Source of the DNA: Thermosynechococcus sichuanensis E542
Lineage (GTDB): Bacteria; Cyanobacteriota; Cyanobacteriia; Thermosynechococcales; Thermosynechococcaceae
Direction of reading: 5' to 3'
Assembly: GCF_003555505.1 (NCBI RefSeq)
Contig: NZ_CP032152.1
Location: forward strand, 1,426,001-1,490,000
Length of the DNA: 64,000 bases
The position numbers and the translations under genes were made by a program. The notes beneath the pieces were generated by a model that saw nothing but the letters and a program-made list of their open reading frames with translations, did no database searches and was not told where the DNA came from. Shown here piece by piece: positions 20,101-28,444 of the stretch; position 1 is the stretch's first letter; each line of letters begins with the position of its first letter.

Positions 20101-20897
20101 AGCCTACAGATCGGGTGGTAGCTACCGAGAATGAGCCACTGAAAAAGCTAGCAGAGGTGCGGGATCTGAACTTCTACTACAGTGGTAAGCATGCCCTCAA
20201 GAATATCAACCTGCCAGTCTATGAGAAGAAAGTAACGGCACTGATTGGCCCATCGGGCTGCGGCAAGACGACCTTGCTGCGCTGCTTTAATCGCATGCAT
20301 GATCTTTACCCTGGCAACCGCTACGAAGGGGAAATCTGGCTAGGGGATGACCCTCCCCGTAACCTCTTGCAGATGGATCCCATTGAGGTGCGGATGCAGA
20401 TTGGCATGGTGTTCCAAAAGCCCAACCCCTTCCCGAAGTCGATTTATGAAAACGTTGCCTATGGCTTGCGGGTACGGGGCATCAATAATCGTGCCATTCT
20501 CGATGAGGTGGTGGAGCGATCGCTCCGCAATGCAGCCCTCTGGGATGAAGTCAAAGATCGCCTCGAAGAACCGGGAACCTCTCTATCGGGGGGGCAGCAA
20601 CAGCGCTTGTGTATTGCCCGTGCCCTCGCCACGGATCCAGCGCTTATTCTCTTTGACGAACCAACATCGGCCTTGGATCCGATTGCCACAGTGAGCATTG
20701 AGAACCTGATTGTGGAACTCAAGGATCAAGTGACGATTCTAATTGTGACCCACAACATGCAGCAGGCGATTCGCATTTCCCAGTTCACGGCCTTTATGTA
20801 CTTGGGCGAAATCGTTGAGTACAACGAAACTATGTCCATCTTCACAAAGCCGGTAGAACAGAAGACCGCCGATTACGTCAGTGGTCGCTTTGGTTGA
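20094..20897 (+). CDS. pstB: phosphate ABC transporter ATPase PstB
   Basis: 267 residues. Walker A is GPSGCGKTT, the Q-loop is in [20 protein letters not shown] (typical of PstB), the signature motif is [16 protein letters not shown] and Walker B ends [13 protein letters not shown], followed by the switch His in VTHNMQQA. It powers high-affinity phosphate import. No phoU follows in the window. Confidence 0.97.
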   Translation: MVKPTDRVVATENEPLKKLAEVRDLNFYYSGKHALKNINLPVYEKKVTALIGPSGCGKTTLLRCFNRMHDLYPGNRYEGEIWLGDDPPRNLLQMDPIEVRMQIGMVFQKPNPFPKSIYENVAYGLRVRGINNRAILDEVVERSLRNAALWDEVKDRLEEPGTSLSGGQQQRLCIARALATDPALILFDEPTSALDPIATVSIENLIVELKDQVTILIVTHNMQQAIRISQFTAFMYLGEIVEYNETMSIFTKPVEQKTADYVSGRFG

Positions 20898-21006
20898 TCC
20901 TGCGTCAAGTCCGCTTGAGAATGTGGTCTAAGGGGTAAGGTGCGGTTGTGCATGGATCGCTACCCTAGGGCTAATAGTTATTCGTTCTAGCTCTAGGAGC
21001 ACCGTT

Positions 21007-22557
21007 ATGGTGGCATTGCTGGAGGCAACGGTCAGGGACGCGATCGCCCGTGAATTAGCAGTTCGTCTTGCCCCACAGGCTACCTGTGTGCGTGTCGCTC
21101 ACTCCGCCGAAGGCTGGAAAATTCTTCTAGAGGGAGAGCAAATTCCCGATCAACGCACCTGCCTTAAGGTCTTGGTTGCTTTTTTAAGTCCTGTCCTACC
21201 GCAATCCATTGATGTCTATGGGCGACAGTTGGGAGGGCAGCGCCCTGCATGGGGGGTACGTCTGCAGCCTCGGCCCGTTGCAACCCCCACACCCGCAACA
21301 CTTCGCGATCGCCAGAGTGAACCCTTAGCCCTAGCGGCCAGTGTCTTAGCGATTTTTGGTTTAGGAGCTGTAGGCCAATGGCAGTCTCCTAGTGTTTGGT
21401 TGGCAGCGGCACCAGAACCCACCGTCGCACAAGTGCGTTCAGTTATTCTCAATGCTGCGCCCACTCTGGCTCCCGCCCGCCCACCCCTGTGGTATGAATA
21501 CTCACCCCCTGAGGCCTTCCGTGGCCGTGTATTTAATCGGGTTGCCTTAGCCCCTGAGCAAAAGCTGGTGGCACTAACCTTTGATGATGGCCCTGACCCG
21601 ACCTACACGCCCCAAGTTCTCGACATTCTTGCCCAAGAAAAGGTCAAAGGGACATTTTTTGCCATTGCCAGAGCCGTTGCAGCACGGCCAGAATTAGCCC
21701 AACGCATTGTTAGGGAAGGTCATGTCTTGGCCAACCACTCTTGGACCCACGGCTATCATTACTTCACTCCTGCGGCGGCTCAGCGCGAGGTGGATCAAAG
21801 CCAGCAATTGATGGAGGACATCAGCGGGGCAAATATCAAGCTCTTTCGACCACCGGGGGGAAATCTCCATAATGGTCTTGTGAGTCGCGCCACCCAACAG
21901 GGCTACGGTGTCGTGATGTGGTCAGTGGATCCCCAAGATTGGCTGCCTCGCCAAACCAGCGATCGCATTGTTAAAACTGTTGTCCAGCAAGCTCACCCCG
22001 GCGCCATTGTCTTGCTCCATGATGGAGGTGGCTCGCGGCGAGCAACGGTGGCGGCCTTGCCCAGAATCATTGCCGAACTGCAGGCTAAGGGTTATCAATT
22101 TGTTACGGTGCCTGAGTTGATTGCGGCCCAAGAGCCAACGAGTCTGCCAGAACCCCCTTCTTGGCTGACGATTCAAGAAACAGCCCAGCTTCAGCAGTTG
22201 ATGCTGCAACTAGAGAGCCATATTCAAGCTTTGGAAACAGCACTCAAGGCTACGCAACCATGGGCGATCGCTGAACGGGAGTACCTAGCGGCCACCCTAC
22301 GGGAGCAACAGGCAGCACTCTCTTGGGTGCAACAACGGCTAAGCTTTGAACAAGCTGCTGAAGGTCAATATCAAGCGGCGCTCACATTGGCGGAGCAAGC
22401 GACCCTTGCTGCTAAGGCGCAACAATCATCAGTGGCGAAGACCCTATGGCAGCAGGCGATCGCCACCCTAGACAGCATTCCCAATACGGCTTTTGTTTCC
22501 CCTCTTGCCCAAATGAAGCAGCGGCAATATACGCGCAGAATGCACCAACTACAATAA
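21007..22557 (+). CDS. secreted or membrane-anchored polysaccharide deacetylase (NodB domain)
   Basis: 516 residues. One hydrophobic segment near residues 112-125 may anchor the protein. The NodB homology domain (about 195-375) has the metal and base motifs LTFDDGPDPTY, HSWTHGYHYF, FRPPGGN and IVLLHDGGG. The C-terminal region (about 385-516) is Gln/Ala-rich and predicted coiled coil. Enzymes of this family remove acetyl groups from peptidoglycan GlcNAc, chitin oligomers or exopolysaccharide; the substrate here is unknown. An AGGAG ribosome-binding site precedes the ATG. Confidence 0.88.
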   Translation: MVALLEATVRDAIARELAVRLAPQATCVRVAHSAEGWKILLEGEQIPDQRTCLKVLVAFLSPVLPQSIDVYGRQLGGQRPAWGVRLQPRPVATPTPATLRDRQSEPLALAASVLAIFGLGAVGQWQSPSVWLAAAPEPTVAQVRSVILNAAPTLAPARPPLWYEYSPPEAFRGRVFNRVALAPEQKLVALTFDDGPDPTYTPQVLDILAQEKVKGTFFAIARAVAARPELAQRIVREGHVLANHSWTHGYHYFTPAAAQREVDQSQQLMEDISGANIKLFRPPGGNLHNGLVSRATQQGYGVVMWSVDPQDWLPRQTSDRIVKTVVQQAHPGAIVLLHDGGGSRRATVAALPRIIAELQAKGYQFVTVPELIAAQEPTSLPEPPSWLTIQETAQLQQLMLQLESHIQALETALKATQPWAIAEREYLAATLREQQAALSWVQQRLSFEQAAEGQYQAALTLAEQATLAAKAQQSSVAKTLWQQAIATLDSIPNTAFVSPLAQMKQRQYTRRMHQLQ

Positions 22558-22587
22558 AGGCAGCATGCGAATCCCCAACAGCCTGCC

Positions 22588-23259
22588 ATGACAATTGAAT
22601 ACCCAGTGAAACTGCCACCCTTGGAAAATGGCGATCGCCTGACGCGGGACGAATTTGAGCGGCGCTACGCGGCTATGCCCCACCTGAAAAAAGCTGAACT
22701 GATTGAAGGAATTGTTTACGTGGCTTCTCCCCTACGCTACCGCAGTCACAGTCAACCTCACCTGTTTTTGATTACTTGGCTCGGCACTTACTGTGCAGCC
22801 ACGCCCGGTGTTGAAGCGGCAGATGCTCCGACGATTCGCTTAGATGGCGATAATGAACCGCAGCCCGATGCCATTTTACGCCTGAGTCACGGGGGGCGAT
22901 CGCGAATTACTGCCGATGACTATATCGAGGGCGCACCGGAACTCGTGGTTGAGATTGCCGCCAGCAGTGCTGCCTACGACCTGCACGACAAGCTCAAAGT
23001 GTACCGCCGCAATGGCGTTCAGGAGTATCTCGTCTGGTGTACCTACGATCGCCAGATCTACTGGTTCTCACTGGAAGCAGGAGAGTACCAGCCGCTCACT
23101 GCCGATGCTGAGGGGATGATTCGCAGTCGCCAATTTCCTGGACTCTGGCTCGCCCCTGAGGCATTACTGGCCCATGATTTGGGTAGAGTCTTGCAAGTAC
23201 TCCAACAGGGAATTGCCACGCCTGAGCATCAAGCCTTTGTAGCTCGCCAGCAGCGATAG
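22588..23259 (+). CDS. Uma2-family putative endonuclease, copy 1 of 3
   Basis: 223 residues of the Uma2 family (DUF820), which has a PD-(D/E)XK nuclease fold. Putative active-site residues are Asp in NEPQPDAILRL, Glu in ELVVEIAASS and Lys in HDKLKVYRRNG. The family is hugely expanded in cyanobacteria and its function is not established. This copy is the most diverged of the tandem set in codon detail and in residues 45-105. It starts 30 bp after the deacetylase gene. Confidence 0.85.
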   Translation: MTIEYPVKLPPLENGDRLTRDEFERRYAAMPHLKKAELIEGIVYVASPLRYRSHSQPHLFLITWLGTYCAATPGVEAADAPTIRLDGDNEPQPDAILRLSHGGRSRITADDYIEGAPELVVEIAASSAAYDLHDKLKVYRRNGVQEYLVWCTYDRQIYWFSLEAGEYQPLTADAEGMIRSRQFPGLWLAPEALLAHDLGRVLQVLQQGIATPEHQAFVARQQR

Positions 23260-23281
23260 AGATTGCCATAGGAGAAAAGCT

Positions 23282-23950
23282 ATGACACTGGAGTACTCCG
23301 TCAAACTACCGCCCCTTGAGAATGGCGATCGCCTGACGCGGGACGAATTTGAGCGGCGCTACGCGGCTTTGCCCCACCTGAAAAAAGCAGAACTCATCGA
23401 AGGAGTCGTATTCATGGGGTCTCCTGTGGGCATCGAGCATAGTCGCTCCCATGGCTCAATCATGGGATGGTTGTGGTTCTACAGTGCTGCAACGCCGGGG
23501 CTAGGCTGCTATGACAATCCGACGGTTCGCTTGGATGGCGATAATGAACCGCAGCCCGATGCCGTTCTCCGCCTTGAAAGGGGGGGCAACTCCCGCATTA
23601 GTGAGGATGGTTATATTGAGGGGGCACCGGAACTCGTGGTTGAAATTGCCGCCAGCAGTGCCGCCTACGACCTGCACGACAAGCTCAAAGTGTACCGCCG
23701 CAATGGCGTTCAGGAGTATCTCGTCTGGTGCACCTACGATCGCCAGATCTACTGGTTCTCACTGGAAGCAGGAGAATACCAGCCGCTCACTGCCGATGCT
23801 GAGGGCATGATTCGCAGTCGCCAATTTCCCGGACTCTGGCTCGCCCCTGCGGCATTACTGACCCATGATTTGGGTAGAGTCTTGCAAGTACTCCAACAGG
23901 GAATTGCCACGCCTGAGCATCAAGCCTTTGTAGCTCGCCAGCAGCGATAG
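23282..23950 (+). CDS. Uma2-family putative endonuclease, copy 2 of 3
   Basis: 222 residues, nearly identical to copies 1 and 3 over residues 1-40 and from about residue 84 onward. The segment about 42-80 is different (EGVVFMGSPVGIEHSRSHGS, then GWLWFYSAATPGLGCYDN). Nuclease residues Asp, Glu and Lys are intact. The 22-bp spacer before this gene is repeated before copy 3, including its GGAG ribosome-binding site, which fixes the start. Confidence 0.85.
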   Translation: MTLEYSVKLPPLENGDRLTRDEFERRYAALPHLKKAELIEGVVFMGSPVGIEHSRSHGSIMGWLWFYSAATPGLGCYDNPTVRLDGDNEPQPDAVLRLERGGNSRISEDGYIEGAPELVVEIAASSAAYDLHDKLKVYRRNGVQEYLVWCTYDRQIYWFSLEAGEYQPLTADAEGMIRSRQFPGLWLAPAALLTHDLGRVLQVLQQGIATPEHQAFVARQQR

Positions 23951-23972
23951 AGATTGCCATAGGAGAAAAGCT

Positions 23973-24644
23973 ATGACACTGGAGTACTCCGTCAAACTAC
24001 CGCCCCTTGAGAATGGCGATCGCCTGACGCGGGACGAATTTGAGCGGCGCTACGCGGCTTTGCCCCACCTGAAAAAAGCAGAACTGATTGAAGGAATTGT
24101 TTACGTGGCTTCTCCCGTTCGTGTCAGTCACAGTCAGCCCCATGCCGAGATCATGGCTTGGCTGGGCTTTTACAAAGCAGTTACGCCGGGCGTTCTGGTC
24201 TATGACAATCCGACGGTTCGCTTGGATGGGGATAATGAACCGCAGCCCGATGCCGTTCTCCGCCTTGAAAGGGGGGGCAACTCCCGCATTAGTGAGGATG
24301 GGTATATTGAGGGGGCACCGGAACTCGTGGTTGAAATTGCCGCCAGCAGTGCCGCCTATGACCTGCACGACAAGCTCAAAGTGTACCGCCGCAATGGCGT
24401 TCAGGAGTATCTCGTCTGGTGTACCTACGATCGCCAGATCTACTGGTTCTCACTGGAAGCAGGAGAATACCAGCCACTCACTGCCGATGCTGAGGGGATG
24501 ATTCGGAGTCGCCAATTTCCCGGACTTTGGCTCGCCCCTGAGGCATTACTGGCCCATGATTTGGGTAGAGTCTTGCAAGGACTCCAACAGGGAATTGCCA
24601 CGCCTGAGCATCAAGCCTTTGTGCAAATCTTGATCGAAACTTAA
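23973..24644 (+). CDS. Uma2-family putative endonuclease, copy 3 of 3
   Basis: 223 residues. Its first 40 codons are identical to copy 2, the next 12 codons (EGIVYVASP block) match copy 1, and residues 55-80 are its own. The extreme C-terminus differs (VQILIET in place of VARQQR), as expected where the duplication ended. Active-site residues are intact. Confidence 0.85.
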   Translation: MTLEYSVKLPPLENGDRLTRDEFERRYAALPHLKKAELIEGIVYVASPVRVSHSQPHAEIMAWLGFYKAVTPGVLVYDNPTVRLDGDNEPQPDAVLRLERGGNSRISEDGYIEGAPELVVEIAASSAAYDLHDKLKVYRRNGVQEYLVWCTYDRQIYWFSLEAGEYQPLTADAEGMIRSRQFPGLWLAPEALLAHDLGRVLQGLQQGIATPEHQAFVQILIET

Positions 24645-24768
24645 AAAATTTCCCTAATCTGGCATTATGCTGTATAGAATCCCCGTGTCAAAAGGGGGGT
24701 ATTGGCATCGCCCTTGCCAACTGCATTCATTCTGTCCGCCGATTGAACGTTTCATTTACCGTAACCCT

Positions 24769-25635
24769 ATGTTGCAATTAGACCCCATTTCCAAAACGAC
24801 CAATCAACATTCTGGTCACAAAGGTTTAGTGATGGCGATCGGGGGAGCGGAGGACAAAGTACGTGGGCGACAAATTCTCACCACCTTCTGCCAGCGCGCT
24901 GGTGGCCTAGATGCGATCATTGGTGTCATTCCCTCGGCGTCCCGTGAACCCGATGCCATGGGGCGACTCTACCACGATATCTTTCGTGAAATTGGGGTCA
25001 AAGAAGTGGACGTTCTACTGGTGAGCGATCGCGCCGATGCCGAACGGGAAGAGATGCTGGCTCGCCTGAGTCGCTGTACAGGCATTTTTATGTCCGGGGG
25101 GGACCAACTGCGTTTGTCGGCACTGCTGGATGAAACCCCCCTCCTATACCAATTGCGCCATCAAGTCTGGGAAGGCAAATCGATCCTTGGGGGTACCAGT
25201 GCCGGTGCCGCTGTCATGGGTGAGTGCATGATTGCCAGTGGCGGTAGCAACGAAGCCCCCAATCGTTCCCTCGTAGATTTGGCCACAGGTCTAGGTATTC
25301 TTCCCGATGTTTTAGTGGATCAGCACTTCCACAACCGCAATCGCCTCGCGCGCCTGATCAGCGCCATTTCTGCTCACCCTGACAAGCTGGGGGTCGGTAT
25401 TGATGAAGACACCTGTGCGATGTTTGAAGCCGATGGCATGCTGCGGGTTTTGGGTCGTGGCTCCGTCACCATTGTTGACCCTCGGGATGTCAGCTACACG
25501 AACTACGCCCATGTGGATGTTAACGAACCCTTGAGTATCTACAACTTACGCCTGCATATTCTCAGTGATGGTGATTGCTATAATCTCCGTACCCATCAGG
25601 TGCAGCACAAATGCATTTTGCCTCCACTAAATTAA
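24769..25635 (+). CDS. cphB: cyanophycinase
   Basis: I chose the ATG at 24769 (MLQLDPISKTTNQHSGHKGL); the upstream in-frame ATG at 24667 adds 34 residues that do not fit the family. About 288 residues, a peptidase S51 exopeptidase. The nucleophile Ser lies in GGTSAGAAVMGE and other family blocks are MAIGGAEDK, IFMSGGDQLRL and VDQHFHNRNRLARLISA. It cuts cyanophycin to beta-Asp-Arg dipeptides. It precedes cphA by 94 bp, the common cyanobacterial arrangement. Confidence 0.95.
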   Translation: MLQLDPISKTTNQHSGHKGLVMAIGGAEDKVRGRQILTTFCQRAGGLDAIIGVIPSASREPDAMGRLYHDIFREIGVKEVDVLLVSDRADAEREEMLARLSRCTGIFMSGGDQLRLSALLDETPLLYQLRHQVWEGKSILGGTSAGAAVMGECMIASGGSNEAPNRSLVDLATGLGILPDVLVDQHFHNRNRLARLISAISAHPDKLGVGIDEDTCAMFEADGMLRVLGRGSVTIVDPRDVSYTNYAHVDVNEPLSIYNLRLHILSDGDCYNLRTHQVQHKCILPPLN

Positions 25636-25649
25636 GTTTTCAGGAAAGT

Positions 25650-25663
25650 GTTGCTTAAGATAC
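25650..25663 (+). promoter_or_regulatory. possible NtcA site between cphB and cphA
   Basis: GTT-N8-TAC at 25650-25663, one mismatch from the NtcA consensus GTA-N8-TAC, about 67 bp before the cphA start. An AT-rich possible -10 (CTAAAAAT) follows about 28 bp later, which is a few bases further than ideal. Nitrogen control of cyanophycin synthesis would make sense, but a match this short can be chance. Confidence 0.3.
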
Positions 25664-25729
25664 AGTTTATTGCGTCACTGGCATCAAAACTAAAAATGGT
25701 AAGCTGTCATTAAAACAAGCCACCCTTCT

Positions 25730-28420
25730 ATGAAGATTCTCAAATTACAAACGCTGCGGGGTCCCAATTACTGGAGCATTCGGCGTCATAAGCTGATTGT
25801 CATGCGTTTAGATCTAGAAGAGGTGGCCAACACCCCCTCCAATCAGATTCCCGGGTTTGTGGATGGGTTGGTGCGGGTTTTACCCAGTCTCTACAATCAC
25901 TTTTGTTCCCTTGGCCATGAGGGTGGCTTTCTCACCCGTCTCCGCGAAGGCACCTATCTTGGTCATGTGGTTGAGCATGTTGCCCTCGAACTGCAAGAAC
26001 TAGCAGGGATGCCCGTTGGCTTTGGCCGCACGCGGGAGACCTCCACACCGGGGGTATATCAAGTGGTCTATGAATACCAAGTGGAAGAAGCGGGTCGCTA
26101 TGCTGGCCGCGCAGCGGTACGACTGTGCCAAAGCATTATTGATACGGGTACCTATCCCCAGCGAGAACTGGATCAAGATCTTGCCGATCTCCGCGAGTTG
26201 AAAGCCAAAGCGTCCCTAGGCCCGAGTACGGAAGCAATTGTCCGCGAAGCCGAAGCCCGCAATATTCCTTGGTTTGAATTGAGCAGTCGCTCGATCATTC
26301 AACTGGGCTATGGTGCCCGCAGTCATCGCATGCAAGCCACCTTGAGCGATCGCAGTGGCATCTTAGCGGTTGAACTTGCAGGGGACAAAGAGGGCGCCAA
26401 GCGCCTGCTTCAGGATGCGGGAATTCCTGTGCCCAAGGGAACCGTCGTCCGCTACATGGAAGACCTCCCCGAAGCCATTGAGGACATCGGCGGCTACCCC
26501 ATTGTCATTAAGCCCCTCAACGGCAACCACGGTCGGGGGATTACGATTGACATCAACAGCCTAGAAGAAGCCGAAGAAGCCTTTGAAATTGCCAGCAGTG
26601 TCTCCAAATCAGTGATTGTGGAACGCTACCATGCCGGTCGCGATTTCCGCGTTCTAGTGGTCAACGGCAAAGTGGTCGCTGTTGCTGAACGGGTGCCAGC
26701 TCACGTCATTGGCGATGGCCGCTCCACTATTGAAGAACTGATTGAGAAAACCAACCAAGATCCGCAGCGGGGAGACGGTCACGATAATATCCTCACCCGC
26801 ATTGAGGTTAACCACGACACTTGGACACTCTTAGAAAAACAGGGCTACACCCTAAATACAGTGTTGCAACCAGGGGAAATTTGTTATCTACGCGCTACGG
26901 CGAACCTGAGCACGGGTGGCATTGCCGTCGATCGCACCGATGAAATTCACCCCGAAAATGTTTGGATTTGCCAGCGGGCGGCTCGGATCATTGGCCTCGA
27001 TATTGCGGGGATTGATGTGGTTAGCCCTGATATTAGTCAGCCTTTGCCAAAAGTGGGCGGTGTGATTGTCGAGGTCAATGCTGCTCCCGGCTTTCGCATG
27101 CACACTAACCCCAGCCAAGGGATTGCCCGCAATGTCGCCGAACCGGTGTTGAATATGCTCTTTCCACCGGGAACACCTTGCCGCATCCCGATCTTTGCGA
27201 TTACGGGCACCAATGGCAAAACCACCACCACCCGTCTCCTTGCCCATATCTGCAAACAAACAGGGCAAACCGTTGGCTACACCACCACAGACGGCATCTA
27301 CATTGGTGACTATCTAGTGGAAAAAGGGGACACCACGGGGCCTCAAAGTGCCCAACTGATCCTGCAAGACCCCACCGTTGAGATTGCTGTTCTAGAAACA
27401 GCACGCGGTGGTATTCTCCGCTCCGGCTTGGGCTTTGACCACTGCGATGTCGGGGTGGTGCTCAATGTACAGGCTGACCACCTTGGCCTTGGCGATATTG
27501 ACACCGTTGAGCAGTTGGCAGATTTGAAGGCCGTGGTGGTGGAATCCGCTTGGCCGAATGGCTACGCTGTCTTGAATGCCGATGATCCCCTCGTGGCGGG
27601 AATGGCACGCCAAGTCAAAGCCCAAGTGGCCTATTTCTCGATGAATCCCCACAATCCGATTATTCGGCAGCACATTCAGCAGGGGGGTCTCGCCGCCGTT
27701 TATGAAAATGGCTATCTCTCCATTTTGAAAGGGGACTGGACGCTACGGATTGAGCAGGCAGAAAATGTGCCCATTACCCTTGGCGGACGAGCGGGCTTTA
27801 TGATTGCCAATGCCCTCGCTGCCAGTCTCGCTGCTTTTGCCCAAGGCATTAGTATTGAGCACATTCGCGCTGCCCTGACCACCTTCCGAACCTCGGTGGA
27901 GCAAACCCCCGGTCGGATGAACCTCTTTGATTTGGGGCAATTTAGTGTCTTAGTGGACTATGCCCACAATCCAGCAGGGTACGAAGCCATTGGTGAATTT
28001 GTGCAAAAATGGCCGGGGCAACGTATTGGTGTCGTTGGCGGACCGGGCGATCGCCGTGATCAAGACTTGGAACAACTGGGGGAACTCTCAGCGAAAATCT
28101 TTGATTGGATCATCATTAAAGAAGATGACGATACCCGTGGCCGGCCGCGCGGCGACGCTGCCTATTGGATTGAACGGGGGGTACATCACCACAGTGTCCA
28201 ACGGCAATACGACATTATCCATGACGAGGTGGCAGCGATCCAATTTGCCCTCGATCGCGCTCCCCAAGGCTCCCTAGTGGTGATCTTTCCGGCGGAAGTC
28301 AGCCGCACTATTCAACTAATTCACCAACATCATCAACGGCTCAAAGGGGAAACAAGCAACGGCTTTCACAGTGAAGGAGTGCCGACTAGTGGTGATCTCA
28401 ACCCCTCCATCTCCCATTAG
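25730..28420 (+). CDS. cphA: cyanophycin synthetase
   Basis: 896 residues, normal for CphA1. An N-terminal domain (1-160) is followed by an ATP-grasp domain (about 220-480; GGYPIVIKPLNGNHGRGITI, EVNAAPGFRMHTNPSQG) that adds Asp, and a Mur-ligase domain (about 490-870; P-loop ITGTNGKTTTTRL, RGGILRSGLGFDHCDVGVVL) that adds Arg. The product, multi-L-arginyl-poly-L-aspartate, is the nitrogen storage granule. A 5-oxoprolinase-like gene follows after 24 bp. Confidence 0.97.
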   Translation: MKILKLQTLRGPNYWSIRRHKLIVMRLDLEEVANTPSNQIPGFVDGLVRVLPSLYNHFCSLGHEGGFLTRLREGTYLGHVVEHVALELQELAGMPVGFGRTRETSTPGVYQVVYEYQVEEAGRYAGRAAVRLCQSIIDTGTYPQRELDQDLADLRELKAKASLGPSTEAIVREAEARNIPWFELSSRSIIQLGYGARSHRMQATLSDRSGILAVELAGDKEGAKRLLQDAGIPVPKGTVVRYMEDLPEAIEDIGGYPIVIKPLNGNHGRGITIDINSLEEAEEAFEIASSVSKSVIVERYHAGRDFRVLVVNGKVVAVAERVPAHVIGDGRSTIEELIEKTNQDPQRGDGHDNILTRIEVNHDTWTLLEKQGYTLNTVLQPGEICYLRATANLSTGGIAVDRTDEIHPENVWICQRAARIIGLDIAGIDVVSPDISQPLPKVGGVIVEVNAAPGFRMHTNPSQGIARNVAEPVLNMLFPPGTPCRIPIFAITGTNGKTTTTRLLAHICKQTGQTVGYTTTDGIYIGDYLVEKGDTTGPQSAQLILQDPTVEIAVLETARGGILRSGLGFDHCDVGVVLNVQADHLGLGDIDTVEQLADLKAVVVESAWPNGYAVLNADDPLVAGMARQVKAQVAYFSMNPHNPIIRQHIQQGGLAAVYENGYLSILKGDWTLRIEQAENVPITLGGRAGFMIANALAASLAAFAQGISIEHIRAALTTFRTSVEQTPGRMNLFDLGQFSVLVDYAHNPAGYEAIGEFVQKWPGQRIGVVGGPGDRRDQDLEQLGELSAKIFDWIIIKEDDDTRGRPRGDAAYWIERGVHHHSVQRQYDIIHDEVAAIQFALDRAPQGSLVVIFPAEVSRTIQLIHQHHQRLKGETSNGFHSEGVPTSGDLNPSISH

Positions 28421-28444
28421 GGAATCCGTAAACCTCACCCTTCA

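Larger units (their letters stand above)
22588..24644 (+). repeat. tandem triplication, about 691-694-bp units
   Basis: Three head-to-tail units beginning at 22588, 23282 and 23973. The 3' two-thirds of the units and the 22-bp spacers are nearly identical at DNA level, while a window of about 110 bp (for example 23395-23505 in unit 2) is strongly diverged. The pattern suggests repeated duplication plus gene conversion that leaves a variable segment. Confidence 0.9.

Noticed and set aside
20898-21006. Terminator after pstB
   Set aside because: CCCTAGGG and GCTC/GAGC are small palindromes without a T-tract, so they are not supported as a terminator.
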